Shown here: positions 6,910 through 13,762 of the stretch, in pieces | Numbering within the stretch: the stretch's first letter is position 1 | Layout: the number at the start of each line of letters is the position of its first letter | Origin: an uncultured Porphyromonadaceae bacterium | GTDB lineage: Bacteria; Bacteroidota; Bacteroidia; Bacteroidales; UBA11471 | Assembly (NCBI GenBank): GCA_900547555.1 | Contig: URHG01000039.1 | Coordinates: 1-25,264, forward strand | Length of the DNA: 25,264 nt | Direction of reading: 5' to 3' | Notes under the pieces: model-generated | Seen by the model: only the letters and a program-made list of their open reading frames with translations | What the model was told of the DNA's origin: nothing | The model's database searches: none | Program-made: the position numbers and the translations under genes

Positions 6910-9330
6910 TCACTTGCTCTGGAAAGTCAATTTCGCTGTTTTCAAGCCCTTTCCCGAGACGGTAAGGCTTATTTCGCCGGGCTGTTCATGCGTACGCACG
7001 ATAACGACCAACTGTCCGTTGAAAAGTTTCATCTCTGGCAGATGGAACAATTCGGTCGAAGTGGCATCTCCGTTACAAGCCGCCCGATACTCTCCCGCAC
7101 CGACAACATCGAAATGCAAAGTGTTATCGGCCAACGGACACGGATTCCCATCCTTGTCAACAGCCTGCACCGTAACAAATGCCAAATCTTTACCGTTAGC
7201 CGCCAACTCCGTACGATCGGGCGTCAAAACCAAATGGTGCGGACGTCCGGCTGTACGTATCTCCTTCTCGGCCACGGCATTTCCAGTCTCATCGTAAGCT
7301 ACGACTTTCACCACACCGGGTTCATATACGACATCATTCCAACGCAAACGGTAACGATCGTAAGGACGGGACACATCTTTCGTGCGCTTCCCCTGCGATT
7401 TTCCATTGACAAACAATTCGGCCGACGGGTAACTGGTATAGCAATATACCGGAGTTACCTCCCCTTCTCGTCCTTCCCAATTCCAATGAGGCAGGATATG
7501 CAACGTCGGCGAATCGGTATTCCACCGGCTGCGATAAAGATAATATCGATCTTTGGGAAGTCCTGCCAAATCGCAAATTCCGAAATAAGAACTGCGCGAG
7601 GGCCAAACATCGTCATAAGGAGTCGGCTCACCGAGGTAATCGAAACCTGTCCAAACAAATTCTCCGATCACCCACGATTTATCATCTTGGAATGCCCAGT
7701 CGTCATCGGGAAGATTCGACCACGGACAAGATCCCATATCGTACGAACAACATTGCGCATCTTCGTACATTGCACCTTTGGTCTGTTCGACCGGGAATTT
7801 ATATATCCCGCGCGAGCTGAGAGTCGAAGCCGTTTCCGATCCCAGAATCATACGTTGAGGCATACGTTTGTAGCTTTCCTCATAACGATGCAACCGATAG
7901 TTCAAGCCCGGGACATCGAGGACGGCTGCCAATTGATTTTTTATGGCATGATCGGGACGATCCATACCCACCGTTACCAGCCGGGTAGGATCTTCACGAT
8001 GGCATATATCCTGCAAAAACTTCGCCACTTTTCCACCACCGGTACGACTCTGCTCATTCACTTCATTGCCGACGCTCCACATCACGATAGACGGATGATT
8101 GCGATTGCAACGGATAAGATTCACCAAATCTTTCTCGGCCCACTCATCAAAAAACAGGTTATACCCGTTTTTACACTTGGCTGCCGCCCATTCATCGAAC
8201 GACTCGGCCATTACCATCATACCTATTTCATCGCAAAGCTCCATCTGCCAAGAAGCCGGGATATTATGTGCCGTGCGAATAGCGTCACAACCCATCTCTT
8301 TCATGATAAGCAATTGACGCCTCAAAGCGGCTTTGTTGACAGCTGCACCCAACGGGCCGAGGTCATGATGTAGACAGACGCCTTTGAATTTACGCGGAAC
8401 GCCATTGAGGACAAATCCTTTTTCGGGAGAAATTTCGATACTGCGCACACCGAAACGGGTCGTATATTCATCGAGCAATTCACCGTTTTCTTTCACCGAA
8501 ACCACTGCCGTATAAAGCGATGGAGACTCGGGCGACCATAAACGGGGATTTTTTATCGTCAGACGGGTAGTCGTCGTCCCGTCGAAAAAAAGTTCCTGAG
8601 CATCACTCCGAACCACCGGATTTCCGGTCGCATCATAAATGACCGTCGAAATATCGAGATCATGCCCCGATGTATTCTCTATCTCGGCATCGACCTGTAC
8701 CAACGCATTATCCGGCGTAACGACCGGGGTCGTTATCCGTGTACCCCATGTACGCACAGCCACATCGCCCGTAAGAACCAACCGCACGGGACGATACAAA
8801 CCGGCACCCGGATACCAGCGGGAACTCTCGGGCAGATTTTCAAGACGCACGGCGAGACAATTATCTTCCTCTTTCAAATACGGAGTAACGTCGATATAAA
8901 ACGGTGTATAGCCATAAGCCCAACGACCGACCTCTTTACCATTGAGATAAACACACGGTTGGCTCATCGCTCCATCGAAAACCAGTGTTGCCCGGCGACC
9001 CGGCGGCACGGTAAACGTCGTCCTGTACCACCCTACGCCGACATACGGCAAAGCCCCGGTGCGTCCGGTTTTCTCCGTAGGTACGGTTTCTCCGTTCTGC
9101 TCTATGGCAACAACCTGTTTGTCTATTTCTTTATCGAACGGACCGTAAATAGCCCAGTCATGAGGAACCTCGACACTCTCCCACCGACTGTCGTCGAATG
9201 CCGGATCGGCAGCACCGGATACATCGCCCCGGGTAAAACGCCACCCTTTCTCCAAATAAATTTCCTGACGCGGCTGTGCCGTTACAGCCAGAGCCAAACA
9301 CAATAAAGGTAAAAAAATCGCTCGTTTCAT
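6910..9330 (-). CDS. Beta-galactosidase-type glycoside hydrolase family 2
   Basis: 806 residues with signal peptide (1-18, ending VTA). Domain order: jelly-roll sugar-binding domain (about 25-190), Ig-like domain (about 195-295), TIM barrel (about 300-600), then two C-terminal beta domains (a DUF4982-like part about 620-690 and an Ig-like part about 695-800). Catalytic motifs: SVGNEVNEQ (acid/base Glu423) and LGSETAS (nucleophile Glu499). Length and layout are typical of Bacteroidota secreted GH2 beta-galactosidases; beta-glucuronidase or other GH2 specificities cannot be excluded. It lies 21 bases after GH95 and 16 before SGNH, so the three form an operon. Removal of galactose after GH95 has taken off a fucose cap is a reasonable order of action. 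Confidence 0.92.
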   Translation of the reverse strand: MKRAIFLPLLCLALAVTAQPRQEIYLEKGWRFTRGDVSGAADPAFDDSRWESVEVPHDWAIYGPFDKEIDKQVVAIEQNGETVPTEKTGRTGALPYVGVGWYRTTFTVPPGRRATLVFDGAMSQPCVYLNGKEVGRWAYGYTPFYIDVTPYLKEEDNCLAVRLENLPESSRWYPGAGLYRPVRLVLTGDVAVRTWGTRITTPVVTPDNALVQVDAEIENTSGHDLDISTVIYDATGNPVVRSDAQELFFDGTTTTRLTIKNPRLWSPESPSLYTAVVSVKENGELLDEYTTRFGVRSIEISPEKGFVLNGVPRKFKGVCLHHDLGPLGAAVNKAALRRQLLIMKEMGCDAIRTAHNIPASWQMELCDEIGMMVMAESFDEWAAAKCKNGYNLFFDEWAEKDLVNLIRCNRNHPSIVMWSVGNEVNEQSRTGGGKVAKFLQDICHREDPTRLVTVGMDRPDHAIKNQLAAVLDVPGLNYRLHRYEESYKRMPQRMILGSETASTLSSRGIYKFPVEQTKGAMYEDAQCCSYDMGSCPWSNLPDDDWAFQDDKSWVIGEFVWTGFDYLGEPTPYDDVWPSRSSYFGICDLAGLPKDRYYLYRSRWNTDSPTLHILPHWNWEGREGEVTPVYCYTSYPSAELFVNGKSQGKRTKDVSRPYDRYRLRWNDVVYEPGVVKVVAYDETGNAVAEKEIRTAGRPHHLVLTPDRTELAANGKDLAFVTVQAVDKDGNPCPLADNTLHFDVVGAGEYRAACNGDATSTELFHLPEMKLFNGQLVVIVRTHEQPGEISLTVSGKGLKTAKLTFQSK

Positions 9331-9351
9331 GATATCTGTTGTTTCATTATA

Positions 9352-11868
9352 TTATTCTGTCGAAAGCTTATATCGGGCACCCGCCCGCGTAGCAAACGCA
9401 TATATAAAATACCCATTCTCTTTACGAACCGAGACCTTCGCTCCTTTGATAAAAAGAGGCTGTTTCGAACGCACGACGCAAGGTTCTCCGGTCACGGAGA
9501 GAATCTCGCCTTTCACAAGACGTCCGTCCCGCCAAGAAAAAGAGACATCAAAGCCTCCGCGAGCCTTCAATCCCGAAACCGCCCCTTGCGGCCAAGCTGC
9601 GGGCAAAGCCGGCAACAAATGAACTTCTCCCATATGGCTTTGCAACAACATCTCCGCCAGACCGGCTGTTGCACCGAAATTCCCGTCGATCTGGAAAGGT
9701 GGGTGGGCATCGAAAAGATTCGGATAAGTACCGCCGCCTTTATTTGAAGTCCCGGGACCGACGGCCTTCATAATATCACGTATCATCTTATAGGCATGGT
9801 CTCCATCGAGCAAACGCGCCCAGAAATTTATCTTCCAAGCCTTGCTCCACCCAGTACCCCCATCGCCCCGCATTTCGAGTGTACGGCGGCATGCTTCGGC
9901 ATAACGGGGCGTATAAAGAGGCGAAATCTGACGACCGGGATACAACCCGTAAAGCTGTGAAACATGACGATGATGCGGGTCTACTTCTTCGTACTCGTCA
10001 TACCACTCCAACAACTCTCCCCGGCTTCCTATACGCAACGGGTAAAGCCGCTCACGCACCGTAACGAGCGTATCCCGAAATGAAGCGTCGATACCCAAAA
10101 CAACCGAAGCCTCGATAAGATGGGTAAACAGATCCCATATGATAGACATATCCATCGTCGACCCCATCGTAACGGAACCGATCTTTCCGTCGACACGATA
10201 ATTATTTTCAGGAGAAGTAGACGGAGCCGTCAGCAAGTAGCCATCTTTCTCCACCAGCCAATCCAAACAAAAACGGGCAGCTCCTTTCATAATCGGATAG
10301 GCTTTCTGTAAAAACCTCTTATCCCGAGTATAGGCATAATGTTCGTAAAGATGCCGGCACAGCCAGTTTCCGCCCATGTACCAATTGGCCCACGTCGGGT
10401 CTCCGACACCGTTTCCCACAGGATTGCTCATGCACCAAATATCGGAATTCTGATGTGCCACCCAACCTCGACAGCCATAAAACTGTCGGGCTGTAACCAT
10501 ACCGGTACGAGACAAGCCGGAAATCCAGTCGAGAAGCGGATCGTGCATCTCCGAAAGAGATGTTACCTCGGCCGGCCAATAATTCATCTCGGTATTGACA
10601 TTAATCGTATAATTGGAACTCCAAGGAGCCTGCATATAAGGATTCCAAATCCCCTGTAAATTAGCCGGACGGCCACTTACACGAGAAGAAGAAATAAGTA
10701 AATAACGCCCGTACTGGAAATACAGTGCTTCCAACTCGGGGTCGGAAAGTCCCCGGGCATAAGCAATGAGCCGTCGGTCGGTAGGAATCTTTTTCAAAGA
10801 ATCGGCCGTCTGCCCCAAAGAAACGGTGAACCGATCGAAATATTTGCGAAAATCGGCTACATGGCGTTTCTTCAAATTTTTGTAGGTATAAGCCGATGCC
10901 TTATGTAACATATTTCCGGCCAGGCTTTTTTCATCAACACCTTCGGTATCGGGATATTTGTCAAAACCGTTAAAGCTGGTAGCCGCCGAAAGCAACAGAA
11001 CCACTTCCGACGCTCGTTCGACACGTACCCCGCACGTATCGGACGATACACCTCCGTCTTTGGCTACGACTTTCAGGCAGGTACGGAATCTCATGCCGGT
11101 ATGCCCGTTCTCCTCATAAACAATCGGACTCCGACCCTCGACCGCATAATAATTGGGGTCGACTCGTATCGGAGCGACACCACGCATCGTCAGTTCATCG
11201 AAAGCCGGGGCTTCCAACTCATAATGCAACGGAGAAGAAAGAGTGATATGCAAAGAAAGGGCATTTTTTCTCGAAGCGGTGAAACGCACCACCAAAACAT
11301 CATCAGAAGACGAGGCAAACACCTCCCGTTCGTAGGTAATGCCGGCCACTGTAAAACGGGTAACGGCCGATGCTTCCGAGAGATTCAACTCTCGATAATA
11401 ATCGGTGGGAACCGAACGGGGCATCATATACGAGATACGTAAATCTCCCAACGGAAGATAACTGGCACTATAAGGCCCCTGCATGGACCGGCAACCTTGC
11501 GCAGCCGTAGAAAAATCGCCTTCGAAAAGAGCTTTACGAATCATGGGCAAGTAACGGGGGGAATCAATGTTGAGGCTGTCCTGTACCGGACAACCCGACC
11601 AAAGCGACGACTCATTCAACCGGATCAACTCGTTGCTTACTCCTCCGAAAACCATCGCCCCGATGCGTCCGTTTCCAACCGGCAACGCCTCGACCCACTC
11701 TCCCGCAGGTTTATCGTACCATAACTTCAATCTGTCTTGCGCTCGGGCAGACGATACACCGAAAAAAATCTGTATCAAGACAAAAATCCTGTACAACACC
11801 CCCATAAAGGAGCTCATTTTCGGCATTGAACCGGAAGCGGAACGGTCGCATTTCATGATATAAGACAT
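9352..11868 (-). CDS. Alpha-L-fucosidase-type glycoside hydrolase family 95
   Basis: About 838 residues. The family hallmarks are clear: N-terminal VGNGRIGAMVFGG, TINVNTEMNYWPAE with the paired Asn423/Asn425, PSTSPEN with acid Glu554, and FQIDGNFG with Asp728, corresponding to Asn421/Asn423/Glu566/Asp766 of bifidobacterial AfcA. Inverting removal of alpha-1,2-linked L-fucose is the main family activity; alpha-L-galactosidase is the main alternative. The ATG at 11868 would leave only about 8 bases of leader below the promoter and a long polar segment before the hydrophobic stretch (about 23-40, cleavage near ARA), so the true start is more likely an internal ATG (11856, 11826 or 11817). First gene of the GH95-GH2-SGNH operon. 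Confidence 0.92.
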   Translation of the reverse strand: MSYIMKCDRSASGSMPKMSSFMGVLYRIFVLIQIFFGVSSARAQDRLKLWYDKPAGEWVEALPVGNGRIGAMVFGGVSNELIRLNESSLWSGCPVQDSLNIDSPRYLPMIRKALFEGDFSTAAQGCRSMQGPYSASYLPLGDLRISYMMPRSVPTDYYRELNLSEASAVTRFTVAGITYEREVFASSSDDVLVVRFTASRKNALSLHITLSSPLHYELEAPAFDELTMRGVAPIRVDPNYYAVEGRSPIVYEENGHTGMRFRTCLKVVAKDGGVSSDTCGVRVERASEVVLLLSAATSFNGFDKYPDTEGVDEKSLAGNMLHKASAYTYKNLKKRHVADFRKYFDRFTVSLGQTADSLKKIPTDRRLIAYARGLSDPELEALYFQYGRYLLISSSRVSGRPANLQGIWNPYMQAPWSSNYTINVNTEMNYWPAEVTSLSEMHDPLLDWISGLSRTGMVTARQFYGCRGWVAHQNSDIWCMSNPVGNGVGDPTWANWYMGGNWLCRHLYEHYAYTRDKRFLQKAYPIMKGAARFCLDWLVEKDGYLLTAPSTSPENNYRVDGKIGSVTMGSTMDMSIIWDLFTHLIEASVVLGIDASFRDTLVTVRERLYPLRIGSRGELLEWYDEYEEVDPHHRHVSQLYGLYPGRQISPLYTPRYAEACRRTLEMRGDGGTGWSKAWKINFWARLLDGDHAYKMIRDIMKAVGPGTSNKGGGTYPNLFDAHPPFQIDGNFGATAGLAEMLLQSHMGEVHLLPALPAAWPQGAVSGLKARGGFDVSFSWRDGRLVKGEILSVTGEPCVVRSKQPLFIKGAKVSVRKENGYFIYAFATRAGARYKLSTE

Positions 11869-11882
11869 AAAAGAGAACTCAA

Positions 11883-11915
11883 CAAAGATAACAATAAAAG
11901 TCGAAGTTACACAAA
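11883..11915 (-). promoter_or_regulatory. Promoter of the GH95-GH2-SGNH operon
   Basis: Minus strand: TTTG (11912-11915), 21 bases, TATCTTTG (11883-11890). A second TTTG lies directly upstream at 11916-11919. Predicted transcript start near 11876. No upp promoter of similar quality is visible in the 11916-12014 divergent spacer; only an imperfect TAAAATTTG occurs near 11949. Confidence 0.65.
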
Positions 11916-12014
11916 CAAAGTCGTCGGGTTATACCGATAACGTCCCGATAAAATTTGGGCATTCCGATTTTTTTAAGCAATATTGCAGTCCAATCATCTT
12001 ACTCGAAACAAGCG

Positions 12015-12674
12015 ATGACTTTACAGATTCTTAACCGGCAAAATTCCCTATTGAATGCCTTTCTCAACGAAATCAGAAACGTAGAACTCCAAAACGACCG
12101 TATGCGGTTCAGGAGAAATCTCGAAAGAGTGGGAGAAATCATGGCATATGAAATAAGCAAGACATTTTCCTATGTTCCGCAAACCATACAGACTCCTATC
12201 AACCCCGCAGAGGTGAATCTGCCTACACGAGACGTGGTCATCGCCACCGTTTTGCGTGCCGGTCTTCCTTTCCATCAAGGGTTTCTCAATTATTTCGACC
12301 GAGCCGAAAGCGCATTCATATCGGCCCGTCGTGCCTACAACCGCACGCAAGAAACAATGGAAGTGCGTTTCGACTCCGTCTATACGCCCCGACTCGACGG
12401 GAAAATACTACTGCTGGTCGACCCGATGTTGGCAACCGGCTCGTCTCTGGTCGTCGCATACAAAGAGCTGTTGGCACAAGGCGGCACACCTGCCCATACA
12501 CACATTGCTTCGGTCATCGCCAGCCGCCCGGGAATAGAATATGTCGAAAAAACATTAGCCGAACAATCCGTATCTCTATGGACAGCGGCACTCGACGATA
12601 AACTCACGCCGAAACTTTATATCGATCCCGGGCTGGGAGATGCAGGCGACTTGGCATTCGGTGGCAAGATTTAA
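12015..12674 (+). CDS. upp: Uracil phosphoribosyltransferase
   Basis: Converts uracil and PRPP to UMP in pyrimidine salvage; cytosolic. 219 residues, normal for the family. The PRPP-binding loop VDPMLATGSS is at residues 135-144, the upstream VLRAGLPF at 79-86, and the C-terminal uracil-binding region PGLGDAGD at 205-212. The ATG at 12015 starts at the conserved MTLQILN; an in-frame TTG at 11955 gives an unconserved extension and was not used. It is divergent from the GH95 operon and stands alone; no obvious hairpin terminator follows before the tRNA promoter. Confidence 0.95.
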   Translation: MTLQILNRQNSLLNAFLNEIRNVELQNDRMRFRRNLERVGEIMAYEISKTFSYVPQTIQTPINPAEVNLPTRDVVIATVLRAGLPFHQGFLNYFDRAESAFISARRAYNRTQETMEVRFDSVYTPRLDGKILLLVDPMLATGSSLVVAYKELLAQGGTPAHTHIASVIASRPGIEYVEKTLAEQSVSLWTAALDDKLTPKLYIDPGLGDAGDLAFGGKI

Positions 12675-12790
12675 AAAGAATCTTTATACCCACCCGCCCC
12701 TTTCCATACATATTTTCGAGATTCCCGGCCTCTCAATAACACCACTCCCATAAGGAAATAAATCGATCGGAATAAAAATCGGCAAAAACT

Positions 12791-12821
12791 TTTGTCGGTT
12801 TACCAAAAAACATTACTTTTG
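12791..12821 (+). promoter_or_regulatory. Promoter of the tRNA-Lys/tRNA-Arg unit
   Basis: TTTG (12791-12794), exactly 19 bases, TACTTTTG (12814-12821): an exact fit to TTTG-N19-TAnnTTTG. The predicted start near 12828 is a few bases before the mature tRNA-Lys 5' end. Confidence 0.8.
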
Positions 12822-12835
12822 CAGCCGTAAATCAT

Positions 12836-12908
12836 GACTCCGTAGCTCAGCTGGTAGAGCAAATGACTCTTAATCATTGGGTCGAGGGTTCGAGCCCCTC
12901 CGGGGTCA
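12836..12908 (+). tRNA. tRNA-Lys (anticodon CTT)
   Basis: 73 nucleotides folding into a standard cloverleaf: acceptor GACTCCG with CGGGGTC, D arm GCTC...GAGC, anticodon stem AATGA/TCATT with loop CTCTTAA, T arm GAGGG TTCGAGC CCCTC, discriminator A. The CCA tail is not encoded. Canonical G15-C48 and G19-C56 positions. Confidence 0.96.
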
Positions 12909-12951
12909 CACTTTTTCAACACCTCGTTGAAAAGGAATATTTTATGGGAAT

Positions 12952-13025
12952 GGCCCCGTAGCTTAACTGAATAGAGCATCTGACTACGGATCAGAAGGTT
13001 ACAGGTTTGAATCCTGTCGGGGTCA
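12952..13025 (+). tRNA. tRNA-Arg (anticodon ACG)
   Basis: 74 nucleotides: acceptor GGCCCCG with CGGGGTC (G2-U71 wobble), D stem GCTT/GAGC, anticodon stem TCTGA/TCAGA with loop CTACGGA, T arm ACAGG TTTGAAT CCTGT, discriminator A, no encoded CCA. A34 is expected to be deaminated to inosine by TadA. Two tertiary pairs are shifted together: A15-U48 instead of G15-C48, and A19-U56 instead of G19-C56. It lies 43 bases after tRNA-Lys and shares its promoter and terminator. Confidence 0.95.
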
Positions 13026-13031
13026 CAGAAT

Positions 13032-13068
13032 AAAAAAGCACCTGCATAAGTATGCAAGTGCTTTTTTA
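13032..13068 (+). terminator. Terminator of the tRNA unit
   Basis: AAAAAGCACCTGCATA pairs with TATGCAAGTGCTTTTT around a 2-base loop with a single mismatch, and the T-run continues into an AT-rich tail. It begins seven bases after the tRNA-Arg end. Confidence 0.9.
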
Positions 13069-13243
13069 TTTTCTTTAATTCCAGCTGCAAAAAATATTCA
13101 CACGGATAGAGATCGCTTTACCAACCAGTCGAAATTATATCGTCAAAGCCCTCTCCACGAGCTTCAAAATAGTATTATAATATAAGCGCCGCCTCTCCTG
13201 CAAACGGGTACTTTTTCTCCAAAGTTCCATTTTTTTATTAGAG

Positions 13244-13292
13244 AAAAAAATAAAAACAACCCGGGATATCTTCTTTGGGGAGATACCCCGGG
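13244..13292 (-). terminator. Terminator downstream of the rpsO-like fragment
   Basis: On the minus strand CCCGGGGTATCT pairs with AGATATCCCGGG (plus-strand arms 13260-13271 and 13281-13292; one G-U pair), followed by a T-rich run (plus strand 13244-13259 is almost all A). The arrangement mirrors the hairpin after the real rpsO at 16386-16420, with the same GAAGAT segment in the second arm. Confidence 0.7.
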
Positions 13293-13369
13293 CGTAAATA
13301 CAGTAAGAAAAACTTACTTTCTGAGACCCGATTCTTTTACGGCGGCTCGATAACGCTCGAATCGTTTTG
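13293..13369 (-). pseudogene. rpsO 3'-end fragment (possible small ORF 13314-13460)
   Basis: Minus-strand codons 13314-13361 read FERYRAAVKESGLRK then stop, against IERYRAIIKELGLRK then stop at the end of the true uS15 gene (16440-16709). Over 49 aligned bases 40 are identical, and similarity continues a few bases upstream (CAAAACGA against CAAAAAATCGAC, a 4-base difference that breaks the ancestral frame) and downstream through the TAAG and the terminator hairpin. In its present frame an ATG at 13460 would give a 48-residue product whose first 30 residues are unlike uS15. The simplest reading is a decayed partial duplication of the rpsO 3' end; a small chimeric gene is possible. Confidence 0.6.
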
Positions 13370-13562
13370 GGGCAGATCCCGTCTCTACAATAATAGCCTC
13401 TTTCACTCGATACCATGTCCCAACAAAGAAAGAAACACAGAAAAGCCGCCTTTGGCTCATGGCTAAAATAGAGAAAACACATGAACTGTTCAACGAAAAA
13501 CATGAAAAGCAGGTAATTTATCAAGCGTATAGCCCATATATTTTTTTCGCCCGATACTACTC

Positions 13563-13595
13563 TAATACTTTGGCATAGTATTAGCACTATACTAT
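13563..13595 (+). promoter_or_regulatory. Two overlapping, mutually exclusive dyads (leader-like)
   Basis: TAATACT (13563-13569) pairs with AGTATTA (13577-13583), while ATAGTAT (13575-13581) pairs with ATACTAT (13589-13595). The shared middle segment can join only one hairpin at a time, as in attenuators or in a tandem operator. An AAGGAG and a ten-codon reading frame follow at once. The stems are short and AT-rich, so function is uncertain. Confidence 0.4.
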
Positions 13596-13611
13596 AAGGA
13601 GTAAGTAATAC

Positions 13612-13644
13612 ATGAAAGCAATAAAACAAACAATAAAAATTTGA
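13612..13644 (+). CDS. Possible ten-residue leader peptide
   Basis: AAGGAG (13596-13601), a 10-base spacer, then ATG and the peptide MKAIKQTIKI and a TGA. Lys and Ile make up six of the ten residues. It sits between the switching dyads and the aspartokinase-like gene about 120 bases downstream. Very short, so chance is a serious alternative; noted because of the good ribosome site. Confidence 0.25.
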   Translation: MKAIKQTIKI

Positions 13645-13698
13645 TTTATAATACAATACTACAAAATGAAACGACAAATTCGAGAAGCGGGCATTTCC

Positions 13699-13731
13699 CA
13701 TTTTGAAAAACGAGTCTTTCATTTTGAAAAA
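13699..13731 (+). repeat. Direct repeat CATTTTGAAAAA, 21-base pitch
   Basis: Two identical 12-base copies (13699-13710 and 13720-13731) start 21 bases apart, two helical turns, and lie just upstream of the ATG at 13763. The spacing fits a regulator binding one DNA face, but no such regulator is identified. Confidence 0.5.
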
Positions 13732-13762
13732 AATGAGCTTCAAACAAAAAAATTGTAGGATA

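Larger units (their letters stand above)
13069..13762. other. Gene-poor spacer between the tRNAs and the pseudo-aspartokinase gene
   Basis: Nearly 700 AT-rich bases without a convincing gene. Listed separately inside it: an rpsO 3'-end copy with its own terminator (13244-13369), overlapping dyads (13563-13595), a possible ten-codon leader (13612-13644) and a direct repeat (13699-13731). I recognise nothing in 13069-13243 or 13461-13562. An antisense open frame covers most of the spacer but has no domain and low-complexity hydrophobic composition. Confidence 0.6.

Noticed and set aside
6793..8373. Plus-strand frame of 526 codons opposite the GH2 and SGNH genes
   Set aside because: It is a shadow of the GH2 coding strand; the composition is unlike a real protein, and the opposite strand has full catalytic motifs.
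1138..11868. Complete polysaccharide utilisation locus
   Set aside because: No SusC, SusD, surface glycan-binding protein or regulator is found in the window, so only an enzyme cluster can be claimed.
12800..13090. Antisense 96-codon frame containing GGARTLDPMIKSHLLYQLSYG-like text
   Set aside because: It is the reverse complement of the two tRNA genes and the terminator; this translation is a well-known artefact of tRNA loci.
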